Shown: in pieces, positions 35,650 to 47,062 of the stretch | Layout of the letters: each line of letters begins with the position of its first letter | Numbering within the stretch: position 1 is the stretch's first letter | Assembly: GCA_029747015.1 (NCBI GenBank) | Contig: JAKOGI010002975.1 | Coordinates: forward strand, 1 to 64,000 | DNA length: 64,000 nucleotides | Source of the DNA: Carnegiea gigantea | Taxonomy: Eukaryota > Streptophyta > Magnoliopsida > Caryophyllales > Cactaceae | Direction: 5' to 3' | Notes under the pieces: model-generated | What the model was told of the DNA's origin: nothing | The model's input: only the letters and a program-made list of their open reading frames with translations | The model's database searches: none | Program-made: the position numbers and the translations under genes

Positions 35650-37560
35650 AATTTAAGTAGAGAAAGGCATAGAGGGTGATTTAATCACCTATTTACTTCA
35701 TAGTATGCACTATGTTGAATCCAGCTTGATTACTAAGTTTCCCAGGCCATGTTTAGGCAGCAAATCATATTCGAGAAGTCTCGATGGGGACTAAACATGT
35801 TGTTTTATAGAGAGGTTGGCTACATACACCTGTATTAGGAATTAACAGAGTATGTCTCTCTTACTTAAAGCAACGCTAGAAGAGTTGTTCACTATATCAA
35901 GTAACTTATGCTTCACTTTACTTCTACAGTGACAATGTTCATATTCTTTGTGCTTTTTGAAAGAGCTGGTGCCCTATCACCAATACTCTTCATACTGTGA
36001 CTGGGAAAATTTCCATATCTTTGTGGAATTTACATAGACTTGGTGGCCTCCTAATTAATGGTAAGATATACGATGAGATTATCCCTGGCATTTAAATTTT
36101 CAACTATCAGGATAAGTAAGATCAAAAGGACATTTCATCTTCTTATAGATTCTTGTTTCTGGTTTTAGAAGCTTAAATAAGATAATAATTATGAGAAGGG
36201 AGTTAGAGTTAAAGTTGGGATTGATTTTTGGTGCAAGTGAAGATTCTTTCATAACCCGCCAATGCACTCTCACCATCACAATTTGACTCCTATGAAGACT
36301 CATAACCATAGTGACCAAATTCAAGCTAAAGATATTCACTGGAGTTGAGATGAATTAAGCTTTTTCAAAAGCCTTAGGTTTCCTAAAGAGGAAGAGCACT
36401 TATTTGGCTGCATTCCTATCATGTTGGCTTTGTGTGTTTGCACTTCCCGAGACTGGGGAGAGATTCATTTATCCGGGAACCTTTGAGATGGCCAGCTTAA
36501 TTGCATCTGGCTACACCTTTAGTCCAGTAATTCTTGTGTTACCAAGCATTTATTGTAGTCTAATTGGGATTACCAATGCTGCAAATCCTTCCTATTGTGA
36601 TCATTCTTTTTGGGCCATTACCTTTATGGATGGCTTGCTCACTACTTCAAAATCCATCACATACTGCAACTTGACGATGCACTACTTCGGCTCCCAAATG
36701 AAATGAAACAATATTGGTGATACTCGTAAACTTATTCATGAAGGGAGCATCCGCGACTTAGGATGTCTTATATTAGGAAAGAATATGTTGGATACCTTTG
36801 TTGATAATGATCGGTAAGATGAAGACAAGGATGGTTACTTAACATCCCTTCTATATGGCTTCCTTCCTATTTGTCATCGCATAACTTTTTGTGTTGAGCC
36901 CTACAACCCACATCAGTTTAGTAGACAATTTCCGTTCTGCCTAGGAATTCCCAGGATGCTTCTTGAGGATCCTCATACTCAAGCAGTGTCATATGAAGAC
37001 GATATTTAATATTGGAAAAGGCTTTTATTTTTGAGGAGCATGTCTCAAGGGGTTTTACCCTATTGCTTCTTTACACTATGTCAATATGTTACTTTAGCAA
37101 ATAAGAATTGGTGGTCTACGGTGACTATCAATAACCTCAGAACTAGTGTCTCTATCCTCGAGAAGAGTATGGAAGCGTACTTATCCAAATAGGAGAAAGG
37201 TATAGAGGTAGGCTCATCGAAAAATGCCAAGTGAAAGAAAAGAAAAGGTCACATGGAAGACTTAAATGCTGAGGAATAGAAGTCCTGTGATAATGCTTAC
37301 GAGCCCTCTGGCATTTGCCTTACTAATAGAAGCGGTACTTGGCGAAAGAAAGTGACAACAAACCAGAATATGAGGTGAATTTCAAACATATAGGGCAAAA
37401 AGGTATGAGACTGTGATTCCAACAGATGCTAGAGCAAGAGCTGGGGATAACTTTTCGATGATGTTGAGAGCTATTCAACTAAACAAGCTAATCTTGATGA
37501 TGTACGTTCCCTTCCTTTGTCTTCTTGTTACCATTTTGCTGTTTTTGTTTTTTGTTTCTT
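35650..37560 (+). pseudogene. Plant mobile domain (PMD) protein relic
   Basis: PMD (also called aminotransferase-like plant mobile domain) occurs in MAIL-type host proteins and in proteins carried by plant transposons. In order on the + strand: a block like SLWNLHRLGGLLINGKIYDE at about 36010-36085; the open stretch 36404-36706 reading FLSCWLCVFALPETGERFIY, then EMASLIASGYTFS and LPSIYCSLIGI; then, frame-shifted, RKLIHEG near 36725 and EPYNPHQFSRQFPFCLGIPR at about 36897-36956; then an NKNWWSTV-like piece near 37105. These follow the family's conserved order (LWDL..LGGLPI.G; AFLSYWL; YSPHRFSRQFGF.QDVP). The frame is broken many times. It runs convergent to the Tat-like pol on its right, as described for antisense extra ORFs of Tat elements. 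It could instead be a separate transposon-captured copy. Confidence 0.75.
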
Positions 37561-37569
37561 TGTTTTTTT

Positions 37570-38420
37570 AGATGCACAAAACAATAGCACACTTATCTGG
37601 TTTAATCTCTTTTTTTTTGGGTTGGTGAGTTCGACCTAGAGCAAAAGGCTACATCTGTGGTTGATGAATGACTTCTTAAGGAAGTTAGCCTCGGGACTAA
37701 ATCATCCATGCCTAGATGACATCCGAGAATAAGCAAGGATATTGTTATTATTAGAAAGTTGACATCACCTCACATGGTCAGAGATTCAGCTTCAAGATGA
37801 ACAGAACCATTACATGTGTTGCCTATCAACAGATAACATTCAGTTGATGCACTAAATTCTCTTGAAGTAGCCGTAAGGAGATTACACATTGTTATTGTAG
37901 ATATTGCTATTCCCATGGGCTTAAGGGGGAGGTCTACTTGTGTTGTTGCCACCCTCACCACTTCTTTACGCCCAGAACCTGGCTCTCAGATAGACATGGG
38001 CAGGCCATGCTAGAGATATAACGTTTACTCAACCCTTATGCTTGGATGGATACCGATTTATTTACTACTTAGTTTATTCTGTTATTTTTTTTTAGTGCGT
38101 GATGAACTCTTGTAATAAGATTTGTGTTCCTTTGCGCCCACCTTCCTTTTTTTCAGTCTTATGTTTGACTACACTTGGCGATTTTACCAAGCTACCTATG
38201 TGCATATAGAAACTTGCAGATCCCAACAAGATCAAGTCATCATATAGTTCATAAAGGATACTTTAATTCTTTGTTTCATCGTTCACAGTTTATACTCTTG
38301 CAGGCCAAGAGTATTGCATATATTTTTTTTTGTTTTTTATTCTGCTACTCACAGTTTATACTCTTACGGGCTAGAAGTATTATATTTTTTTTTGAACAGT
38401 TTAATCTCTCATTCGGGAGC
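37570..38420. other. Spacer between PMD relic and Tat-like integrase
   Basis: AT-rich, with T-runs at 37607, 38077 and 38322. It probably holds the decayed tail of the PMD ORF (charged codons near 37200-37450) and the untranslated end of pol. No LTR recognised. Confidence 0.4.
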
Positions 38421-38429
38421 CGGTTAAGC

Positions 38430-39700
38430 ATTTTCCTTGGGGGAAGTAGATCTACAAGGACTTGCCATTTATTGGTCCAACTCAACCCGTTGTCCATCCA
38501 CTACCTTGTAGGTACCATTTTTGAATACCTTACGGACAACATGAGGTCCCTACCATTTGGGAGTGGATTTGCTTCCTACTTTATGAGTCATGATGATTGG
38601 CCTCTTAAGTGCAAGCACTTGATCCCCAACTTGAAACGAATGTGGTTATAACTTTTTGTTAAATGTTCAAGTTAGGTGAGCCTAATATCATTCTAATTTT
38701 TGTTGGGCTTGAAGTCTTTTCTTATCAAGGACCTCCAACTCTTCTAAGTGAAGTTAATGGTTTTTATTGTTACTCAAATCTTCTTGCATTGCAACGCATA
38801 ATGATGGAATTTGAATTTCCAGTGGGAGGACAGCTTCTAATCCATATATTGGAGTATAAGAGGTTGAGTGTGTTGGCATCCTATATATGGTTTGATATGC
38901 CCAAAGAACCTCCCTTAGTTTCTGATGCTAGTCTCTCTTAGATTATGACATGGCCTTTTTTAACCGGTTGCACAATGTTTTGTTGAAAGCTTCTGTTAGA
39001 CCATTTGCAGGTGCATGGTACATTAGCGACTGATGTTAGGCAAACTTGAATTTCTAACAAAGGTTAGTCATTATTGACGAACGGTTTGTCATTATCTATG
39101 ATAATATATTTAGGCGTGCCATATCGATAGAAGATGTGTGTCCAAATAAAGTCGAAAACATTCTCTTTTTTAACTTCCTCTAATGTAATCGGCTTTGACT
39201 ATTTAGAGAAATAGTCGATAGCAGCCAAGGTGTAAAAGAGACCATCAGAAGATTTAGGAGTGAGAGGTCCTACAATATCAAGTCCCCATGACTCAAAAGC
39301 CAAGATGCTATGGTTGGATGGAGTGGTTTGCGAGGCTAGTAAATGAAGTTAGCATGGAACTGACATCCATAACACCGTTTTGCATAGTCGATACAATTAC
39401 GCACCATGTTGGGCGAATAATAACCCATACATTTGATGCGATCATGTAACTTGTGTCTCGACTGATGTCAACCATACACACTGGCATAGGCTTCTTCCAT
39501 TACTTGTCTTCCTCCCTCTTCATCTAAACATCGTAATCAGAGACCAAGGAAACAATGCTGATACAATATTCCTTTATAATAAAGAAAACGTGAGGCTTCC
39601 CATTGGATTTTGGTTTTATGCCTCGAGCCGCTCGGTAGCTTTCCATATTTGAAGCAGTCAACAAGTGGCTGGCGCCAATCTTCTTTATCTATCTCACAAC
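38430..39700 (-). pseudogene. Tat-like gypsy integrase (second element)
   Basis: The core is readable near 39080-39260: an AAIDYFSK stretch with the first catalytic Asp, then ITLEEVKKENVFDFI, YRYGTPKYIIIDNDKPFVNN with the second Asp, and further on (about 38960-39010) an ANGLTEAFNKTLCN-like piece with the catalytic Glu. The C-terminal part at about 38440-38640 encodes a MTHKVGSKSTPKW / GPHVVRKVFKNGTYKVVDG-like segment in shifting frames. All three catalytic residues can be seen, but stops and frameshifts separate them. Confidence 0.75.
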
Positions 39701-39730
39701 ACATTCATCCTCGACTGGTGTAACGACCCA

Positions 39731-40160
39731 TCAACCGTAAACTGGAACAGTCATGTTCTCTTTCACCGCCAGTGCTAAAGTTGCTGCAAAGTTTGCAAGC
39801 GTGTCAGCTATCTTGTTAGAACTCCTAGGGATATGTTCTAACTTAACAGTTTTTATCCTATCTAACACTTGTAAGGCGTGCTTATGATATGGGATAAGAT
39901 CATCTTTCTTTACTCCAAATTCTTCTATATGTTGATTGATGACCAATTATGAGTCACCATAGGCATCAAGGTCTTTAACCCCGTCTCAATCGCCATTTGA
40001 AGGCCTAGTATGAGTGCTTCATATTCAACCATATTATTAGAGCATAGTTGGGTCAGCGCCAATGAATATGGAAGAATGTGCTATTCATGAGAGACAAACG
40101 CGACTCTTGCTCCTGCACCATCATGACAGGTAGCACCACCAAAGTATATTTCTGACGGTG
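39731..40160 (-). pseudogene. Tat-like second RNase H (second element)
   Basis: The open stretch 39731-39946 reads MVINQHIEEFGVKKDDLIPY, then VKLEHIPRSSNKIADTLANF, the C-terminal half of the extra (archaeal-type) RNase H in Tat elements. The N-terminal half upstream (40000-40160) is decayed: a SNNMVEYEALILGLQMAIE-like stretch precedes it in another frame. It lies between RNase H and integrase as expected. Confidence 0.75.
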
Positions 40161-40240
40161 GCAAGACTTTGACAAAGAACACCTCATGTCCAGGAAGATC
40201 ATCATTTAGTTCCTACCAATCAGGGACCAAATCATATGCT

Positions 40241-41440
40241 CTACCAATACTTGGCCCTTAACTGCCTTTGTGGCACATAAATAATATTGTATTGTTCTAT
40301 GATAACTACCCACTTTCCAAGTTGTCCATTTGAAACTGGCGGTGACAAGATGTACTTAACCGGATTGGCCTTGGAGATGACATACATAGTGTGAGCCTGC
40401 ATATAATGCCTTAACTTTTGAACAGTGAACACGAGAGCAAAGCACATCTTTTCAATTGATGAATAGTTAAGTTCAGCCCTAACCCAATGTCCAACTCGAG
40501 TAGTAAAGAACCTGCTCCTTGCCTTTGAGATTTTCTTGGGAACATAATGCTCTAAGGGAACGTTCTTATATTGCAATGTAAAGTAGAAACTGGTGCCCCT
40601 AACACCAGTGGACTTGACAAGTACTTTTTGAAGCTATCAAAAGCCTTTTGATATGACTCATCCCATTCAAAAGGTGCCCTTTTTTATAAGGTGGCTAAAA
40701 TGGTGCCAATAACCAGCGCAATTTGACATGAACCTTCTAATATATGCTAAGCATCCTTGCAAACATCAACGTTCTTTGAGGTTCTATGGTGGAGGCATAT
40801 CTCAAGTTACTTTATCTTAGCTTGGTTAATTTTGATACCTCTATGTCAGACGATAAGGCCTAGGAATTTCCTAGATGTCACTCCAAATTTGCACTTTAGT
40901 GGATCCATCTTTAGTTGGCATTGTCATAGTCTTTTGAAGATTTAACAAAGATCTTGCAGATGATCTAATCTCTTTCGGACGTAAGCACTAGATCATCCAC
41001 ATAACATTTCACAGTTTTGTGTAACACATCTTCGAAAATAGTTTGTATCGCCTTCTGATAGGTTATTCCCGTATTTTTCAAGATAAAAGGCATCACCTTA
41101 TAGCAAAAGATGCCCTTCGGTGTGCAAAATATTGTGACCTCATGATTTGCCAATGCCATTTGAATTTAGTTATAGCTTGTGGTGCAATCCATGAAGGATA
41201 AGACTTCGTGACCAGTGGTAGGCTAGTAGCATCAATGATGAGTCTAGTGAATGGAAGTGGAAAGTCATCTTTTAGGCATGCATCATTAATGTCCTGAAAA
41301 TCCAAACAAATACGAAGTTGGCCATTCTTCTTCCTTACTGAGACGATGATTGCAGTCCAGGTTGGGTATTTCAGCTCGAATGTGAACCTAACATGAATGA
41401 GTTTGTTTACCTCTTTTTCGATTTTCGACATCAACTTGGG
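40241..41440 (-). pseudogene. Tat-like RT and RNase H (second element)
   Basis: RT pieces: 41093-41434 reads KEVNKLIHVRFTFELKYPTW, then VRKKNGQLRICLDFQDIND and KDDFPLPF; 40965-41159 reads MALANHEVTIFCTPKGIFCY, KVMPFILKNTGITYQKAIQ and CYVDDLVLTS with the catalytic YVDD intact. RNase H at 40241-40576 reads AELNYSSIEKMCFALVFTVQ, KLRHYMQAHTMYVISKANP and IIYVPQRQLRAKYW. The RT-RNase H connection at 40580-40960 is broken by stops. The overlap of the two RT frames at 41093-41159 marks a frameshift. Confidence 0.85.
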
Positions 41441-41449
41441 GAGAAAACA

Positions 41450-43046
41450 CCGTTATGGTTGCTTTTTACATGAAACACCCTTTTTAATATATAAGTGATG
41501 AACCATAACTTTGGGATCTAACCTAAACATTTCCTTGTAATTCCATCCAAACACATCCTAGTACTAATAGAAGATATTGAAATACTCTTCTTCTTTCTTA
41601 CGTGTTAACATGGCGCTCACATAGATAGGATGAGGTTTGTCTATAGATTTGAGATTCAACTCTTTTAGCTCATCAATTATGACTCCCGCACCCATCTTCT
41701 AAAGTTTCTAGTACTTCAGCGAGCTCTATTTAAGAATCCAAATTGTCGGCCACTGTGATGTGGTTAGAAGAAGCTCGTTCCTCCTCCTTAGTTCTTTCAG
41801 TCGAGCTAACATTAGCCTTATGACAACTGACAACAAGGATACGCCTCTTTATGTTTAAAGACCCAACCATCTTCACATCCAATGTAGAAACACGCTTCAT
41901 ACGTAAAGGAATGGAAGGTTGGGCTTTAGTTATTTCGCCAAGGGGATTGAATACTGAATCTCTCTCTTGTGAAGATGATGAGCTTGATGACATCTCATCT
42001 ATCTTGATTTTTATGAAGATTGAGCTACTTATGTCCTTTTAACCTGTGGAAGAAAAAGGTCTTCAAGATTTTATCCTTTCCCATGCTGCTAAACACAAAA
42101 AGAAGTTGTCATTATATAGACGATATCCTCCTATCAAACACCGATGTCTTTGGGTTGGTGTTAGTGTTTCCACCCTCACCATCATTAACATCCTGAGATG
42201 TAACATATTGTGTGAGTGATTGTTTACCCTTATGCCATCCTGCAATCCTTATGGGTTAGCGTGGTACATAACCAACGCTAATATTAATCATTACAACTTA
42301 GCCCCATTGAATTTGTAATCATCTGTTGTGTACAGTTGCATTCGTAATGCTTAGCTTTAATGACATGTCCCAAAGATGATGGTTTGCTAAAGTCATAACA
42401 TGGCGTCTTTATCAACTTGTATGCATTTGGATCAAACCCATCACTAGTACACATCCTTGGCATGTCACTTTCTTCTTAGAGCGAGCCTTTGGAAGAAGCG
42501 ACAGAACCAGGGAGGTAGGCCTTGGCCAATTTGTTTTGATTTACCTTATGAACAGGAAGCACACCATTTTCTTTAAGGACGTGCCAACTAGCTTCCTTGA
42601 ACTTGATATTAGCCTCAACTATGCTTTTAGGAAATAAAATTTATTCACCATCCTTTTGACAGGACTTAGGAATGTACCTAAAGACTAGCACTATTGGGCT
42701 TGCCGCAGCAATTGTTTATTTGATGGCTTTGACTGAAATTGTCTTCTTATTTTCTTCTTCAAATTGTTGTTGCAGCTTGATGTTGTTGTCACAACCATCT
42801 TCTGAAGCTATACATGTACCTCGAAGAACTTTGTATCAGGAAGTATGATTCAGCTACAGTAAATGGTTTAAAATCACCATTCATCTTTCTTTTACTCGAC
42901 CAATAGTACATAAGACATTAGTGCATGGTTAACACTACCACTCCATGTTCATGGAGCTAGGGATGCCGAACTATTAACTTGTATGAAGTATTCAAATATT
43001 TCATATGAAAAATTAATGATGTTGCCAATTATCAACTCTAAGCAAA
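41450..43046 (-). pseudogene. Tat-like protease region and gag-pol linker (second element), decayed
   Basis: Mostly unreadable. 41730-41993 is an open serine/charge-rich stretch (MSSSSSSSQERDSVFNPLGE). In another frame near 42370-42450 the minus strand reads SDGFDPNAYKLIKTPCYDF and SKPSSLGHVI, a segment conserved just before the RT of this Tat subgroup (GFDPNAYKL..KAGYD...PS.LG). The protease should lie right of this (about 42500-43000) but no active site is legible. Confidence 0.55.
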
Positions 43047-44240
43047 TCATAACAATCGTGCGTTGTCATCTATCTTAAAGGTGCTTAATGCAAGATAGGT
43101 CTTTGGGAGTAGTGGTGGGATTGGTAATGACACAATCACTAGTTCCAAATGCCTAAATTGGATTGTGACTAACTCCTCTTTCGACAAATGGGTTAAATTG
43201 TGTCTCTCTAGGGAAGCGAAATAGTTCGACCTCTGTTGATATGAAGGGTCAAGATGCTCACATAAGATAGATGTGTGATTAACTTTTGCTATTTCTTCCA
43301 AATCTGAAATGATGCTACCATCCTTAGCTAATTGCATGATGCGCTCCTTAAGTGTAATGCACTTTTCAAGGGGGTAATTGATGACCTTATGGTGCTAATA
43401 GTAATTTTAATCAGAAGGTCTCCCAGCTTCTTCTGGGTGCCTTAGCTCAAGCAATACAATAACACCCTTCTCGAGCAAGTCATCTAGCATAGCAGATAAA
43501 TCTAACTCAACATAGGGTACTTCTTTTCCTAAAGCTCTTTTAGACTGGGATGCTTCTTTGTTGCATCCTAAATGATGCGCTTTAGGCTTCCCTATAATTC
43601 GAATTAGCTCACCTATAGAGGTGGACATTACCTCCTTAGTCTTGCTTATAGAGAACTTAACATTTTTCGTGAATTCAACTTTGTCCTTCTTTAATTCAGT
43701 AAAATAGGAGTTGCCACTACTATTAGCTATCGTCCACTCCATGTTGGTTGCCAATTCTTGGAAGGTCCCAGCTTTGCTCATTTATAGGATGTACAGGAAG
43801 TGTCACTCCATGCCTTAGGTACACATTTCAATAGTAGAAGTTTCAGATAGCTAATCTTCGTACTCAAGACAAAGCATGCGCCAGTAGTTCATGTAGGCAA
43901 GAATTAGCTCATCTTTCTATTGTTATGTGTTTGTCTGCTCAGTCATGTTGATAGTGTACTGAGTGCTATAGAAACTGTTAAGGAACTGTTGCTCCATTTG
44001 TTCCTAAGTGTTGATGGGCTCAGGTTCTAGGTCGGTTTACTAATCAAGGGTAATACCTTTCAATGTTCGGACAAATTGCTTTATCATGAGTTGCCATCCG
44101 TGCCAACATTATTGCATGTCTCAATGAAATATGCGACATAATTCTTTGCGTTACCTTTCCCATCAAACTAATGGAACTTGGGAGTTTAATAACTAGAGGG
44201 CATGCACAGAGCATCAACCCTCTTAGTGTAAGGTTTGGTA
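43047..44240 (-). pseudogene. Tat-like gag core and zinc-knuckle region (second element)
   Basis: Gag core at about 43790-44235, in one decayed frame: QFVRTLKGITLD, then TDLEPEPINT, EQMEQQFLNSFYSTQYTINM, matching the retrotransposon gag family (SLKG.AFDWYTDLEPESI.SWEQME..FLNRFYST). 43407-43781 continues with FQELATNMEWTIAN and ends VLLELRHPEEAGRPSD. After a stop, 43047-43337 holds the segment following the knuckle-like YHR...H....C motif (here PLEKCITLKE). The hAT-like insertion at 44241 cuts its N-terminus. Confidence 0.75.
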
Positions 44241-45668
44241 TAGACTTGGAAAAAACTAACCCGACCCGAACCTGCCCAAAAATCTTATGTTTTGAACACG
44301 ATTTTCTAGAACCGAACCCGAAATAAACTAAACTCGAAAACTCACAAATTTTTGGGTACCCCCCATCTCAACCCAAATATTATATCCTTATTTTTTATTT
44401 TTCTTTAATTTTTTCCCTTTAACAATAATAGTTTTTCATTGTAATGAATCGTTTAGAGAGACATTATATAATTATCATATCCCTTCACAAATTAAATGAT
44501 GATGATGCCTGTTCTTTCCTAAATTCATTCCCATAAAATAACATCATATACAACTTATAAATAGAATAATTTTAGAAAATGGGTATGAAGTAACTATATA
44601 GACTTAAGAAAATCAACTTAGAATAAGATAAGTACTGAAAATGTGCAAGTTATCCCATTATATTCTTCATGAAATGAATACATCTCATCGCATTTTAAAT
44701 AAGATTATTCTGTAATAATCTAAAACTAGCATTTAAACCCGTGCTACGCTTGATTTGTTTTAAAATTTTAGCTAAATTCTTTTTCAAAAATATCGTAATT
44801 AATCTTATAATTTAAAGTTTTAGAAATAATAATATTAACATATCTATAATTTATTTCCTTTTTTTCCTTCATTGAAGTAGTTGAAAAGACATTATCTATT
44901 ATGATGATTTTAAATCACATATTGTTTAACTTTTAATTTTTAAATAAATTCTAATAAATTCTTAACAGGATACGTGTCACCACCGCAGCGTTTGAACTCA
45001 CTTTTACATATATGGATATGTTTTTGATGTTATAATTAATAGATAATTATAATATCTCGTGTGTGTATAATATTCTTTCATTCGGTTTCCTTTTAATTGG
45101 TCTTGAGCATAAGGTTAGTGTTAGGTAATGGAACAATGTGTGTTCATGTTAGGATCGGCCCAGTGATAAAGTGTACCCGATTAGGTAATGGTAAACAAAA
45201 TATCGAAATATTAAATGGGTTACTAACGGGTTGAACCACTCCGAACCATTAATATGCTTTAGATAAACCAACCCATGAATGACCCAACCCATTATCAATA
45301 TTTTAATATAAGGGTCAATCCACTCAAATGTGAGTCATTGTCTACCCGTACATGATATTCATATATCATATCGAAGAGTTTGAATATTTTTGATATTCTC
45401 TTAAGAAATCACAATTACAATGATTGTTCATTAAAGATAATTTTAAGTAATAAATATGATGACATCTTAATTTTGGCAAAAAGGGAAATAACTTAGAGTA
45501 AAAAGAAGCTCTAAATCCGTTTCGTTGACCCAAAACCTATAAAATCAAAATATGTCAGCCCATATTTTACATGAACCTAAAATACACCTGACCCGTATTT
45601 TACCCGAACCTGAATACACTTAACTCGTATTTTACCCATCCACCCAAACTAACAGGTCTAGCTTGGTG
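44233..45668. mobile_element. hAT-like non-autonomous DNA transposon, 1420 bp
   Basis: The element is 44241-45660. Its ends TAGACTTG and CAGGTCTA are inverted repeats matching at 7 of 8 bases. It is flanked by octamers GTTTGGTA (44233-44240) and GCTTGGTG (45661-45668) that match at 6 of 8, both mismatches being transitions. This fits an aged 8-bp hAT target duplication. Both ends carry CCGACCCGAACC-type motifs (44260-44340 and 45540-45650), common in plant hAT-derived repeats. No transposase ORF. It interrupts the gag of the second Tat-like element. Confidence 0.65.
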
Positions 45669-46490
45669 CATAGGTGAGTTCTGCATGAATCTCCTCCTAG
45701 TTATGCTTTAACTGCATTTGCAATCAAGTCTTAAATTTATTCAATAGTCATTAATCCTGAAGACCCGTTGTTTTTAGGCTTATCACCTTTGTTTGGTTGC
45801 TCCTCATTGTCATAAGCTTCATTGTAGGTGGACATTTTTTCCTCTTCTTCACTTTTTAAGTATTTTATGGGAGATTAAGCTGATTGTTTTTCCAACTTCT
45901 TAGTTAACTTAGTAATCTTTTCCTCTTGAAGCTTAACGTATGCTACCTTTCTTCACTATCCCTAGCTAGTTTTTGTAAGATGGCCTTCATATTAGCCATC
46001 TCCTCTTCTCAACCATTTGAGCATGCCATCATAATTGGCATGACAACAGTTTTTAAGGACTCAGCTTCCATTTCTGATAAGATAGCCCCCTTTGGTGAGG
46101 ACAAAGAAGAGTCACTACTATAGTAGCCTTCTACTTCACAGACTGGAGATTGAAGCTTGGTGAGGTTTTGAACTTTATACATCCAACATGACACTTTTTG
46201 CTTTATCTTCTGGCGTATCGGTGCGAACATCACTGGTTGCCTAGTGACAACCACTTTAGCATCACTTGCCATGCATCTTGTCCCCATTATGTGAGTTCGC
46301 CTACTAGAGGTTCGTCAGTTTCATAAGATGTATAAGAGAGAGATCCAGTGCTCTTCTTTTTTGAAGATTGAGATGCAACATTCTTTGACGCCGTGTCTAC
46401 TTTGAAGAGGATGCTATTGAAACTTGAAAGTCTTATTTTAAGGAGAAAGAGATGAGAGGCAGAGATTATTCCACGGAGCATGCCAAAAAG
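45669..46490 (-). pseudogene. Tat-like gag N-terminal region (second element)
   Basis: Open stretches 46009-46287 (MGTRCMASDAKVVVTRQPVM) and 46287-46481, in different frames, occupy the place of the N-terminal gag part right after the presumed PBS. 45690-45990 contains Lys/Glu-rich coding remnants in the same direction. Family resemblance is weak; the call is mainly positional, between PBS and gag core. Confidence 0.45.
46469..46485 (-). other. Possible primer-binding site of the second Tat-like element
   Basis: The minus strand reads TGGCATGCTCCGTGGAA, resembling the TGGCACGCCCGGTGGGA sequence often found at the start of the internal region in Tat elements. The tRNA was not identified. Confidence 0.35.
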
Positions 46491-46834
46491 TTATAAACAT
46501 AAACTGGAAGCCTAAAATAAATTAAACAAGAAATTGAGTAACAAATTAAATTTTGCATCCGCATTAATTACAATTAAAGTAAGCCTCTTATTCAATCACC
46601 TTGAATGAACGTTAGGAGAGGGCCTCAGAGGCTTAATTTCAATCAAGAAAAGTATTTGATCTTCGAGAGAAGATCGCACGTGCTTTAAGTGCTTGTTATG
46701 TTCCTTCATAGAGAGAAAGTGCTTGTGCTTTAGTGAATTCTTAGAATGTCCACTCCTAAATGAAAGGAGGTAGGGGTCTATTTATAGGAACATTCCCCCC
46801 TCTCTCCTAAACGTCAAGATAGATGTTGACTTTA
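46490..46834 (-). repeat. Part of the right (5') LTR of the second Tat-like element, with TATA box
   Basis: The minus strand has TATAAATA (+ coordinates 46779-46786) followed by a purine/pyrimidine-mixed leader, in the right place for the R region of a minus-strand LTR. The LTR would continue at 59553 beyond the solo LTR inserted at 46840. No second copy was found for comparison, so the boundaries are unproven. Confidence 0.4.
46779..46786 (-). promoter_or_regulatory. TATA box, minus strand
   Basis: CCTATAAATAG on the minus strand, upstream of the gag of the second Tat-like element. A good plant TATA match in context. Confidence 0.45.
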
Positions 46835-47062
46835 TTTTATGTGATAGCCCAACCCTAAATTATGTTTATTTGTTTAATTATCTCATGTTAATAATTTTCT
46901 CATATTTATTTATCGCATTTAATCATCTCAATGGAAAAAAAAATCCATTTGGTCCCTCACTTGGCAGTTCGGGTTTTATTTATTTATTTATTTTAGGAGA
47001 ATTGATAGTAGGCCCTAATAATTATAATCTAAGTGATTTAATTTATTTTTTTATAACATCAC

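Larger units (their letters stand above)
35650..46834 (-). mobile_element. Second Tat-like gypsy element (gag-pol minus strand, PMD relic antisense)
   Basis: The domain order on the minus strand from right to left is gag, protease/linker, RT, RNase H, second RNase H, integrase. This is the Tat-lineage layout. It differs in sequence from element X (for example YVDD intact here, YVGD there), so it is a separate insertion. Part of a right LTR is inferred at 46490-46834 and beyond the solo LTR at 59553 onward. I could not find a left LTR, so its left border at the PMD relic is uncertain. Confidence 0.65.

Noticed and set aside
36362..37560. A functional PMD host gene
   Set aside because: The conserved blocks are in different frames with many stops, and the surroundings are entirely transposon-derived.
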